A stretch of DNA of 7,491 nucleotides from the NCBI GenBank assembly GCA_025350945.1, contig JANXWW010000251.1:1-7491 (forward strand), written 5' to 3'. Below, in pieces: positions 1 to 6,724 of the stretch; positions within the stretch are counted from its first letter, which is position 1; the number at the start of each line of letters is the position of its first letter. The notes below the pieces were generated by a model. It was not told the origin of the DNA. It did no database searches and was given only the letters and a program-made list of their open reading frames with translations. A program made the position numbers and the translations under genes. Origin of the DNA: Burkholderiales bacterium. Its GTDB lineage: Bacteria; Pseudomonadota; Gammaproteobacteria; Burkholderiales; Usitatibacteraceae.

Positions 1-719
1 GGAACAGCCGGAATGGGCGGCGGCATCAATGGTGTCAATCGCGTTGCAGGCGATGGTGCCACGATGCGTGAGGAAACAGTGGTGCGCAGATCCGGAAACG
101 AAGTGGGCGCAGGTGTTGTTACTGGCGCTGATATTGGTGGCGATAGTATTGTGGGAAGTTGCGGTTGGACCGGTTTTAAGAATGAGATTGGCTCAAATGC
201 AGCCAGCGCAGCGGTAACAGAGGGTGTCATGCCGACAGCGACGGGCGCAGGCACAGATACAACAGATGCAGGGGGCGCTGGTGCAAACACTGGCGCAAAC
301 ACTGGTGCAAGCGGCACACCTGCGTTCGCAAGGCTGGCTGGTGGAATTATATTGGGCAGCGTTTTTTCGTATTCGCTTTGCGCGGCGGTATCGTTGGCGA
401 TGGCCAGATCAAATGCCTTGAACAAACGAGTCCATTGCAGCGGACGCGCCAACAGCGGGAATCCCATGTCATGATCACTCTCGCCGATCATGATCGCAGG
501 CACCCGGCGCATAGCGTTACGTTCGTTGAACAACGCCATCGCCTGCTGGTCGCTGGCATCAACCAAAAACAAATCCGGCGAAAACGATACGCTGGAGTGC
601 TGTGTGAATTTTGGCTGCCGTCGCGCGGACAAGCCAAAAATACTTGACAACACAATACGTTCGGTTTGGTTGAACCCGATCACTTCGACAGAGTAGGCGT
701 TTTTTCTCATGGTGCTCAT
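1..719 (-). CDS. Pseudo-receiver protein with Pro/Ala-rich segment (3' end outside window)
   Basis: The frame is open from ATG 719 to the left edge, giving 239 residues. An in-frame TAA lies six codons upstream, so the start is ATG 719 or ATG 710; GAGCG just before 719 is a weak ribosome site. Residues 9-105 follow a response-regulator receiver pattern: strand VEVIGF, then FLVDAS with Asp54 at the phosphoacceptor position, PAIMIGES, and LARPL. The acidic pair that binds Mg is replaced by Gly15-Phe16, the conserved Thr/Ser by Gly79 and the conserved Lys by Arg92, so normal phosphotransfer is unlikely. From about residue 115 the chain becomes low-complexity, rich in Pro, Ala, Val and Thr, with the run APVFAPVFAPAP encoded by a 12-bp near-repeat at 280-303. 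It lies 106 bp downstream of the kinase gene on the same strand and may be its partner. The C-terminal part, which could hold the effector domain, is not visible. Coding status is well supported; function is not known. Confidence 0.8.
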   Translation of the reverse strand, partial: MSTMRKNAYSVEVIGFNQTERIVLSSIFGLSARRQPKFTQHSSVSFSPDLFLVDASDQQAMALFNERNAMRRVPAIMIGESDHDMGFPLLARPLQWTRLFKAFDLAIANDTAAQSEYEKTLPNIIPPASLANAGVPLAPVFAPVFAPAPPASVVSVPAPVAVGMTPSVTAALAAFEPISFLKPVQPQLPTILSPPISAPVTTPAPTSFPDLRTTVSSRIVAPSPATRLTPLMPPPIPAV

Positions 720-825
720 ATTCGCTCGATGTTATTGATGTATGTTTGTATATTGTCTGTTGCTGATTTCGTAAAGCGTGCTTTGCTGCTTGTCGCGTGT
801 TCGGTATTGAAAAAAAGTGCTGATG
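720..825. other. Intergenic gap between kinase and pseudo-receiver genes
   Basis: This 106-bp gap separates two minus-strand genes. It has a T7 run on the minus strand about 10 bases after the kinase stop, but no convincing stem precedes it, so I do not call a terminator. A small inverted repeat (AAAGC, 2-base loop, GCTTT) lies at 773-784. No clear promoter is seen. Confidence 0.5.
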
Positions 826-2940
826 CTAGAAAGACTGTTCGGATGTTTCCAGGGCCATGTCAATAATGAGTCCCGCATTTGCAACGCGCTGGCCGGGATC
901 TTTTTCCATCATCGCATTTACCAGCGGTTGTAGTTGAACAAATTGCGCAGGTAGTTCAGGGATGCCCAGTTTCATATGCTGATACAAGAGCGCCTCTGTG
1001 TTGGAGGCGCGATAAGGTTTTTGGCCTGTCAGCAACTCAAAAAACATCACCCCGAGCGCGTACAGATCGGCGCGGTGATCAGTGGGCTGCGCTGAAGCTT
1101 GCTCGGGCGCAATGTAGGCGGGCGTGCCGAAAACTTCTCCATGTGCCGTGATCGCGAGGCGCGTGTCTTTCAGGGTCGCAATGCCGAAATCTGCCAGTGC
1201 TAACGAACCATCCGCGCGAATCATGATGTTGTCGGGCTTCATATCGCGATGAACGATACCGCGTTCGTGAATGGCACCCAGTGCACCTGCAACCTGCATC
1301 AGCACCGCGAGTGCAACATCGATTTCGATATCATCTTGCATTAATCGACGCAGATCACCGCCGGGGAAATATTCCATCGCGATATAAGCATGCGATGTCG
1401 AGAATCCTTGCGCAAAAATTTTTGCCACGTTCGGATGATCAATTTGCGAAATGAGCGCGTATTCGCTGATAAATCGCTGCAGTATTTCGCCGTCGTCATC
1501 TTCAGTGATGCGAATCAGCTTCAACACATGCTGAGCACCGGTCGCTGTGTGTTCGGCCAAAAAGACTTGCGACATGCCGCCTTCGCCCAGTTTCTTGATT
1601 AATCGGTAACCCTGCAGCTCAATTTCATTATCTGCTTTGGCAGCGCTGTCAATGCGCTGGATCTGCTGCTCGAATTGAGATAGCGCATCGTTGCTGTCAG
1701 AAATGTTGTCATGGATTTGATTCGCCAATGCTTCCGAATTCGCAACCACGGCGGTTTGCAAGCCATCATAAAAAAGCCTGTCTTCGTCAGCGCTGCCGAC
1801 TTTTGGGGTGAGCCCCATCACTTCGACAATCGCAATCATTTCCACCGGGCCCGATGAAGATTCGTCTGTGTTGCCGGTGTCCTTCAGAGCATCAAGGCGC
1901 GCCTGCGAAGTCTGGCCGCACAACATGCGTGTGCCCCCAAGTGCCAGCGTATCGTCGCTGGCGACAATGCTCCAAAAATTCTGCTCCGTGAGTTTTTTAA
2001 AATGCGCGGCAAGATTAACCGTTGCACCTGCGATATGAGTGGCCGCCGCTTTATCTTGCGAAACAAGAATAATGCCGCTATGAACGCCCACACCAATGCT
2101 AAATGCTGGCAGGTTATGCTGCGCGAAACGCTCCTTGATCCATGCATCAAATTTTTGCGCCGCGCTGATCATCAGCAGCGCAGCCTTTAGCGCACGCTGT
2201 GCGTGACTGACCTCCTGGCCACGTGCAGCGTCGAACATTGCCACCACGTTTGAGCCTTCAAATTTCACCACCCAGCCACTTTGTTCGAGCAATGGCTCAC
2301 AAGCTTTGGCGAAATAAGCATTCAGCAATTCGGCAATTTCATCTGCGCTTAGACGCTTGACATATGCACAAAAATTGCTGATGCCCGAAACCAGTACCGT
2401 GCCCAGAACACTTTCGGGCTCCACTGTCAGCAAAACAAGCGGCACAATATTGGTTTTAATAGCGGTCATGCTATCCGCTGCGGGTTCGTTCAGAATGCGC
2501 ATCGTGGGGGATGGTTGAATATGCTCAACTGCGCGGCGCATGCCTTCAAGCCGTTTTAAGCGGGATGAAATCGAGGTCAATAAATCTTTACGGCGAACCG
2601 GCTTGGCGAGAAAGTCATCAGCGCCTAAATCCATGCCGCGACGAAATACCGAAGCATCACTATGTTGCGTCAGCAAAATGATGGGAATGTCTGCGAGTGC
2701 CGGGCACGCGCGGACTTTTTCCAGAAACTGGAAGCCGTCCATGTGCGGCATTGATATGTCAGAGAGAATCAGGTCGGGCGGATGGAGCAGTGCCATTTCG
2801 TAAGCGGTTTCGCCGTCGCCGGCCACTTCCACTTCGAAATTGGCGCTCGTCAGATGCAGACGCACATATTCACGGATGGTCGGATCATCATCGACCACCA
2901 GAATATTTGCTGTGAGTGCCACGTCCGCTACGATGTTCAA
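826..2940 (-). CDS. Receiver / inactive cyclase-like / Ser-Thr protein kinase fusion
   Basis: This is a 704-residue cytoplasmic signalling kinase with three domains. Receiver, about 10-130: acidic residues Asp17-19, phosphoacceptor Asp61 in LSDISMPHMDG, Thr91 and Lys113, all intact. Cyclase class III-like, about 180-330: IGVGVHSG (282-289) and GATVNLAA are recognisable, but both metal aspartates are replaced (Gly186, Ser230) and the usual Arg of VNxAAR is His313, so nucleotide cyclisation is unlikely. Hanks kinase, about 441-704: GEGGMS loop at 452, Lys474, Glu493, HRDMKPDN with Asp566, DFG at 584, and GTPAYIAPEQ ending the activation segment; all catalytic residues are present. There is no transmembrane helix or PASTA repeat, and the protein ends soon after the kinase. 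An upstream in-frame TTG at 3033 would add 31 low-complexity residues. TTG 2940 is preferred because GGGAGG lies 4 bases upstream and the receiver begins right after it. The gene is divergent from xrtH; a regulatory link is inference only. Confidence 0.92.
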   Translation of the reverse strand: MNIVADVALTANILVVDDDPTIREYVRLHLTSANFEVEVAGDGETAYEMALLHPPDLILSDISMPHMDGFQFLEKVRACPALADIPIILLTQHSDASVFRRGMDLGADDFLAKPVRRKDLLTSISSRLKRLEGMRRAVEHIQPSPTMRILNEPAADSMTAIKTNIVPLVLLTVEPESVLGTVLVSGISNFCAYVKRLSADEIAELLNAYFAKACEPLLEQSGWVVKFEGSNVVAMFDAARGQEVSHAQRALKAALLMISAAQKFDAWIKERFAQHNLPAFSIGVGVHSGIILVSQDKAAATHIAGATVNLAAHFKKLTEQNFWSIVASDDTLALGGTRMLCGQTSQARLDALKDTGNTDESSSGPVEMIAIVEVMGLTPKVGSADEDRLFYDGLQTAVVANSEALANQIHDNISDSNDALSQFEQQIQRIDSAAKADNEIELQGYRLIKKLGEGGMSQVFLAEHTATGAQHVLKLIRITEDDDGEILQRFISEYALISQIDHPNVAKIFAQGFSTSHAYIAMEYFPGGDLRRLMQDDIEIDVALAVLMQVAGALGAIHERGIVHRDMKPDNIMIRADGSLALADFGIATLKDTRLAITAHGEVFGTPAYIAPEQASAQPTDHRADLYALGVMFFELLTGQKPYRASNTEALLYQHMKLGIPELPAQFVQLQPLVNAMMEKDPGQRVANAGLIIDMALETSEQSF

Positions 2941-2944
2941 ACAT

Positions 2945-2950
2945 CCTCCC
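2945..2950 (-). promoter_or_regulatory. Shine-Dalgarno GGGAGG that sets the TTG start of the kinase
   Basis: Read on the minus strand, GGGAGG is followed after 4 bases by TTG 2940, in frame with the receiver domain. The spacing is a little short. An ATG at 2944 is in the wrong frame, and the next in-frame option, GTG 2922, has no ribosome site. No in-frame ATG exists upstream of the receiver domain. Confidence 0.6.
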
Positions 2951-2977
2951 AGATTTTTGTTCTGCTTGTGTTTTATG

Positions 2978-2996
2978 TTGGTTTGGTTTGGTTTGG
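2978..2996. repeat. TTTGG pentamer tandem repeat
   Basis: Three perfect TTTGG copies (2982-2996) follow a partial copy, TTGG, at 2978. On the minus strand they read as CCAAA in the untranslated leader of the kinase gene, about 40 bases upstream of its start. Only the repeat itself is seen; any effect on expression is speculation. Confidence 0.7.
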
Positions 2997-3095
2997 ACTT
3001 CGTGTTTGCATGAAATCTATGCAGCACGGCCAATAATCTTCCATCCGTCCGTATTTAAACTTTTATATTTCATACGTAGATTAGATATTACCAAA

Positions 3096-3107
3096 GCAAT
3101 CGATTGC
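3096..3107. promoter_or_regulatory. 12-bp perfect palindrome, candidate operator
   Basis: GCAATCGATTGC is a perfect 12-base palindrome within the divergent intergenic region, about 110-120 bases from the xrtH start and 155 from the kinase start. A dimeric regulator could bind it and control both directions. No regulator gene is seen in the window, and a palindrome of this length could arise by chance. Confidence 0.3.
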
Positions 3108-3157
3108 GCATTGCGAACTTTTGTCAACTGTTGTTCACGCTTTCCCAGATTGACCAT

Positions 3158-3186
3158 TTGACGGCAAATCAGTGTGTCAGTAAGAG
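3158..3186 (+). promoter_or_regulatory. Weak sigma70-like promoter candidate for xrtH
   Basis: TTGACG (3158-3163) is followed by a 17-base spacer and TAAGAG (3181-3186). The -35 box is good (5 of 6), the -10 poor (3 of 6). Transcription would begin near 3193, which fits ATG 3216 as the start and excludes GTG 3174. Confidence 0.2.
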
Positions 3187-3215
3187 CGACGATTCCCCAG
3201 CAAGTACAATATCGT

Positions 3216-3767
3216 ATGGCCAAATTTTTACTTACATTCATAGCGCTTGTTACCGTCCTGTTCGCAGTCGAACTCACGGCACCCGTGCAGCAGTATTTCG
3301 TGCTGCCGTGGACGGCAATCTTGACCAAATCCGCCGCATACCTGCTGCAATGGGTCGATCCCACCGTGATCTCGCAAGGAAAAATGCTCGCGACCGCGAA
3401 AGGCACATTCGCCATTTCTGTCGAAGCCGGTTGTAACGGCATCGAAGCCCTGATTATTCTTATTGCCGCCATGCTGGCCTTTCCCGCACCATGGCGGCAC
3501 AAGATATGGGGCATGGTCATTGGTGCGTTCGCCGTGCAGGTGCTAAACCTGGTGCGGGTGATTTCACTGTTCTACATCGGGCAGTGGAATATGGATGTGT
3601 TCCACTGGATGCATCTTTACGCGTGGCAGGCGCTGATTATGCTGGACGTGCTATTTGTGTGGATTTTATGGATTCGCGCCATGCCGAAAAATTCAATGCC
3701 TGTGGATGAGGTCAGTTCGAACCCTGATGCCAAAGGTAACGTCGCTGTTGCGAACCATGTCGGCTGA
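3216..3767 (+). CDS. xrtH: Exosortase H (XrtH), IPTLxxWG-CTERM type
   Basis: This is a 183-residue integral inner-membrane transpeptidase-like enzyme. Exosortases recognise a C-terminal tripartite sorting signal on exported proteins and cleave it; XrtH serves the IPTLxxWG-CTERM class. The expected active-site residues are present: Cys73 in VEAGCNGIEA, Arg114 in LNLVRVISLFYIG, and His133 in HLYAWQALIMLD. About five hydrophobic segments are visible (3-20, 26-46, 75-90, 96-119, 133-153), and the short length matches XrtH rather than the longer exosortases. A hydrophilic tail follows from about 155. The frame can be opened at GTG 3174, but ATG 3216 places MAKFLL at the start of the first helix as expected; neither start has a clear ribosome site. 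The next gene overlaps its end, indicating translational coupling. No protein here has an IPTL-type C-terminus, so the substrates lie elsewhere. The family call is from motif recognition and is strong. Confidence 0.9.
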   Translation: MAKFLLTFIALVTVLFAVELTAPVQQYFVLPWTAILTKSAAYLLQWVDPTVISQGKMLATAKGTFAISVEAGCNGIEALIILIAAMLAFPAPWRHKIWGMVIGAFAVQVLNLVRVISLFYIGQWNMDVFHWMHLYAWQALIMLDVLFVWILWIRAMPKNSMPVDEVSSNPDAKGNVAVANHVG

Positions 3768-4389
3768 CGACGTCAAGGCGATGAACGCGGCCACGGTGCC
3801 TCTTCCGCTCGCGCTGCCACTCACGCTAAAGCAATTCATTCTGCGCTTGCTCATCTGTTTGCCGATTGCTTTTATTGCCTGGCATTTTCTGGCTAATCCC
3901 ATTACCTGGGCGCTGTCGCATTTACTTGATGCTGCGCGATCATTTTTTTTAAGCCGTACCGTGGAGCGCATCGAGATCAACGCAGGCATGATTATTTTTC
4001 CGGTGCGTGCAGACGCATCATCGTTCGGCGGAAAAGTCGTCGAGCTATTGGTAGAAATCGACCCGCGCCAGTACACCTACGGTGCGCCTGTGTTTGCCGC
4101 GCTGATCGTGGCAGCACGCTCAAAGATTCGATTTCTGTTGCTGGGATTGGCTATGCTCATGCCGTTTCAGGCGTGGGGCGTTTTTTTTGATTTGCTAAAA
4201 CAGATCGCCTTCCCCACCGTGGAAGGCATGCCCAAAAATCTCGGCTTTGAAGGCGTGCCGCGAGAATTTTTAGCACTCGCCTACCAGTTCGGTGCGCTCA
4301 TCCTGCCGATGTTAGCCCCTGTCGTACTCGCGGCTGTGTTTGTGCGGGAACGTGTGAAACATTTGCTGCGGCTGGATGAGTTGAAATGA
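3757..4389 (+). CDS. XrtH-associated membrane protein
   Basis: This is a membrane protein of about 210 residues encoded directly after xrtH and overlapping its stop by 11 bases. A hydrophobic helix lies near 26-44, followed by a soluble part (about 62-105) that includes VERIEI and VVELLVEIDPRQYTYGAPVFAAL. Further hydrophobic segments are at about 106-120, 124-147 and 176-196, and the end is basic (RERVKHLLRL). Position, size and layout fit the small membrane protein that regularly accompanies exosortase H. Its biochemical role is not known; acting with XrtH in substrate sorting is inferred from the pairing. The start is uncertain: ATG 3727, 3757 and 3781 are all in frame and none has a well-spaced ribosome site. 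I chose 3757 for the short overlap typical of coupled genes. Confidence 0.78.
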   Translation: MSADDVKAMNAATVPLPLALPLTLKQFILRLLICLPIAFIAWHFLANPITWALSHLLDAARSFFLSRTVERIEINAGMIIFPVRADASSFGGKVVELLVEIDPRQYTYGAPVFAALIVAARSKIRFLLLGLAMLMPFQAWGVFFDLLKQIAFPTVEGMPKNLGFEGVPREFLALAYQFGALILPMLAPVVLAAVFVRERVKHLLRLDELK

Positions 4390-4415
4390 AATTTATAACA
4401 CATTACGCGATCAAT
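4390..4415. other. Short convergent gap
   Basis: Only 26 bases separate the stop codons of two convergent genes. GCGATCA occurs twice as a direct repeat (4407 and 4423, the second inside the lipoprotein gene). No hairpin with a T run is present, so no terminator is called. Confidence 0.5.
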
Positions 4416-5186
4416 TCAAGGAGCGATCAGCTGGGCGAGCGTCGGAAGCAGCGCCGGAATTCGATCCACCATCACGGTTGCGTTAGCGATGGCATCCGGA
4501 TAGTACAAGTGATGAAATTTTGTATCTTTGTCGTCGCTGATAAAGCGTGTGCGCTGCCAAGTTTTGCCGTCCGGCAGCGACATCAACAATACATCGGCCT
4601 CAGCGCACGCACGAAAGCCCTTTTGCAAGCCAAACCCTGCATCAACCACCAATACAGCATCGCAATCAGGACATTTGGCGCGGGCATTGTCTAAAAATTT
4701 TGCTGGTGCTGGTGTATTGCCATACTCCATATACGCCACGCCGAGAGCATCCTGTTCCGCAACCGACCATTCCGAACGCAGCGCGTTTCGCGATTTAAGT
4801 CGCTCCGCTAATGTGGAAAACAAAAGCTTTTCAAACTCAGGACGCATGTTGCGTTTTACTGCATCATTGATCGGCTTCTGGGTCGCCGCAAAGCCACTGC
4901 GCCGCGCTTCGCGTGTTCCTTCCTCAAGCAGTGCACCAAGCAAACCTGCCGATGCAGCCAAGTTGCCGCGGCCTTCGCCTTCGCGATTAAAACGTCGCTT
5001 GGTCACAAATAATTGCTCATCACTGGTCACGCGGACTAAGCCGATTTTTTGATAGTTTTTGATGATGTCAAGATTGGGTGGCGGCACAGTCGCGCAGGCG
5101 GTGATAAGTAGCAAACTGAGCGTGGCGAAAAAAGTTGAGACTGATTTTATGAGGCTTGAAGTACTCAATTTTAATGGGTGGTGCAT
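4416..5186 (-). CDS. Lipoprotein of unknown function with KCxxCD motif
   Basis: This is a predicted 256-residue lipoprotein. The start at ATG 5186 is well set: AAGGA lies 7 bases upstream, and the protein then begins with a basic stretch and a hydrophobic helix ending in the lipobox ITAC, with lipidated Cys31. The residue after it is Ala, not Asp, which favours outer-membrane sorting. The mature part has a Gly/Ala-rich segment (about 73-100, GNLAASAGLLGALL), a charged helix-like region (about 103-135) and KCPDCD at 171-176 followed by AVLVVDAGFGLQKGFRA. The Cys pair could form a disulfide or bind metal. The protein at 6947-7491 carries KCATCD in a similar context, suggesting distant paralogy. 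It is the last gene of the minus-strand block, after a 100-bp gap. I do not recognise a named family. Confidence 0.85.
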   Translation of the reverse strand: MHHPLKLSTSSLIKSVSTFFATLSLLLITACATVPPPNLDIIKNYQKIGLVRVTSDEQLFVTKRRFNREGEGRGNLAASAGLLGALLEEGTREARRSGFAATQKPINDAVKRNMRPEFEKLLFSTLAERLKSRNALRSEWSVAEQDALGVAYMEYGNTPAPAKFLDNARAKCPDCDAVLVVDAGFGLQKGFRACAEADVLLMSLPDGKTWQRTRFISDDKDTKFHHLYYPDAIANATVMVDRIPALLPTLAQLIAP

Positions 5187-5286
5187 CGAATTTTCCTTTT
5201 CATGAAACGAGATTAATGGTGTGTGTGGCGTTAAGAAAATCATGAACACATTCCAATATCGTCGCGTATTTTAGGCTTTACAAATT
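5187..5286. other. Gap between two lipoprotein genes
   Basis: This 100-bp A+T-rich gap lies between two minus-strand genes. It contains the strong ribosome site of the downstream lipoprotein gene near 5194-5198. It is long enough for a separate promoter, but I see no convincing -35/-10 pair and no terminator hairpin. Confidence 0.4.
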
Positions 5287-6651
5287 TCATGGGGAGACGT
5301 TAATGTCTCGCAACACATATCGCGTCAAATTGCCTGCGGATTCCTCATAATCGGCAAGGTACCAAAGATAGTCTTCCAGAAACCAGAATTTGTTGCGCTG
5401 TTTAATTTTGCCGCCTTCGCGCTGACAAGTTACGGCAATAGCATTGCCGCTTAATTTCGCATGCAGTTGCGACGCCAGCTTGGTTTCGCCCACCGTACAA
5501 GCGACGCTGAACTGCGGTGTCATGGGCGCTGCCGCCGCCGTCAGCCCTTCATCAAGCGGGGTGGCAATGCGCTGTGCTACAAAGCGGAATCCGCCTTTCG
5601 GTTGTTGTGGAGTGCCCTGCAGATCGGCCATGCTTTGCAGCTCAAGCAGAGTGAGTTTGTTGAGCGCAATCGTATACGACGACTTCGCTCTGAAAATACC
5701 GCCCACGTCCAGCGTGGCACCAAACAGATTGCCTGGTGTGGACACATTCGTGGAGAAAGTGCGGGTGATCACCGTCGAGTAACCGTTCGGATGATGGATA
5801 TACTGCGCCGACATCATTGACGACGTTTGGGGTTTGTCGTCACCTGCGTTCAGAAAGCGCTGCTTCTCTGCCGTCATGGCGAGAATCTGGTGCTTGCGTG
5901 CTGCAAATTTGCCAGCAAGCGGCGCGAGGCTCGACGCGATATCGGGCGGCAGTGAGGACGGCGTGTATTCACGCTCAGCATATGTGCGCAACTCGTTCAT
6001 ATTGTTAACCACGGGCGCATCGGTAGGTGCTAATACCGCAAATAGTTTATTGCCATATACAGCTGCCTTGCCAATCAATTCCATGCGCTGCAAGTCGCGC
6101 GGCTTACCTGTCAATGTCGGCGCCAGAAATGATTTCAGCTTCGCCGCATCCAGCGCCATCGACACGCTTGTTGGCAACGGATCACGATAGAGTTTGATTG
6201 TCGCCGACGATGACCATACTGTGTATGTCTGCGGCACAGAATAGTAATAGTAAGTTGTACCGCCGCCTTTGGTTTGAATAAATGCCCCTTTTTTATTATC
6301 TTCACTATCCACCAACAACATGGCGGGACGCATGCGCGGGTCGTGGTCATTTTCGGCAATGCGTTTTTTCGGCTCCATTGAAAAATACACATAGCCTTTT
6401 TCGAGCGTCAATTCCGCGCAACGATGCATCCACAGATTCCACACTTGCTCGTTGCCAGTTGACGCGTTGCCATAAAAACTTACTTCATAAGTGTTGTCAT
6501 CGATTTTTACGTCTTTATATCCACCCGTGACATAACCCGTGCCATCCTTCTGGTAAGGCGTGGTACCGCAGCCTACGAGTAACAACACGAAACATAAAAA
6601 ATAAGCTGATCCAATTCTGCGAAACGTTAAGAGTTTGCTTGGGGCGATCAT
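5287..6651 (-). CDS. Long lipoprotein with CC0125/CC1285-like N-terminal half
   Basis: This is a predicted 454-residue lipoprotein. ATG 6651 has AGGAA upstream at a spacing of 10 bases; an earlier in-frame ATG at 6714 lacks a ribosome site and would bury the signal peptide. The signal helix ends in LVGC with lipidated Cys28, followed by Gly, which fits outer-membrane sorting. Residues 31-92 (TPYQ, then GGYKDVKIDDNTYEVSFYGN, then AELTLEKGYVYF) resemble the CC0125/CC1285 lipoprotein family, whose function is unknown. Members of that family are usually much shorter, near 150-200 residues by my recollection. The extra 260 or so residues contain an Ala/Lys-rich helix-like part (about 239-270), a beta-like part (280-335) and an end with two Cys (384, 409) that could pair. 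I do not recognise this C-terminal half. It lies 73 bp after the DUF4926-like gene and probably shares its transcript. Confidence 0.85.
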   Translation of the reverse strand: MIAPSKLLTFRRIGSAYFLCFVLLLVGCGTTPYQKDGTGYVTGGYKDVKIDDNTYEVSFYGNASTGNEQVWNLWMHRCAELTLEKGYVYFSMEPKKRIAENDHDPRMRPAMLLVDSEDNKKGAFIQTKGGGTTYYYYSVPQTYTVWSSSATIKLYRDPLPTSVSMALDAAKLKSFLAPTLTGKPRDLQRMELIGKAAVYGNKLFAVLAPTDAPVVNNMNELRTYAEREYTPSSLPPDIASSLAPLAGKFAARKHQILAMTAEKQRFLNAGDDKPQTSSMMSAQYIHHPNGYSTVITRTFSTNVSTPGNLFGATLDVGGIFRAKSSYTIALNKLTLLELQSMADLQGTPQQPKGGFRFVAQRIATPLDEGLTAAAAPMTPQFSVACTVGETKLASQLHAKLSGNAIAVTCQREGGKIKQRNKFWFLEDYLWYLADYEESAGNLTRYVLRDINVSP

Positions 6652-6724
6652 AAGTCGAAGTTCCTGTTTGTCCAGCTGTCGAGTCGCGTGGTCCTTCAAT
6701 TGCAGAGCCAGCATTTGCTTTTTT

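Larger units (their letters stand above)
2941..3215. other. Divergent intergenic control region
   Basis: This 275-bp region lies between the kinase gene (leftward) and xrtH (rightward), so it must hold the promoter of each unless either is read from further away. It is richer in A+T than the flanking genes, especially 3050-3100. It contains a pentamer repeat near the kinase end, a 12-bp palindrome in the middle, and a weak sigma70-like site facing xrtH. Two tiny minus-strand ORFs (3073-3017 and about 3011-2976) have no ribosome site and are not called. Confidence 0.6.

Noticed and set aside
13..474. Plus-strand Gly/Ala/Thr-rich ORF of 153 residues
   Set aside because: It is the antisense image of the Pro/Ala-rich segment of the minus-strand gene at 1-719, which has a coherent receiver-like N-terminus.
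470..492. Inverted repeat CATGATC / GATCATG
   Set aside because: It lies inside coding sequence and reads as part of the receiver-like domain; probably chance.
811..828. T7 run just after the kinase stop as a terminator
   Set aside because: No stable GC-rich stem lies directly before it.
3017..3073. 18-codon ORF in the kinase leader, possible leader peptide
   Set aside because: It has no ribosome site and no attenuator-like hairpin; chance is the simpler explanation.
3017..3520. Minus-strand ORF of 167 residues across the start of xrtH
   Set aside because: It overlaps the well-supported xrtH on the opposite strand, and its translation shows no family pattern.
4528..5052. Plus-strand ORF of 174 residues
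   Set aside because: It is antisense to the 256-residue lipoprotein gene, which has a lipobox and a strong ribosome site.
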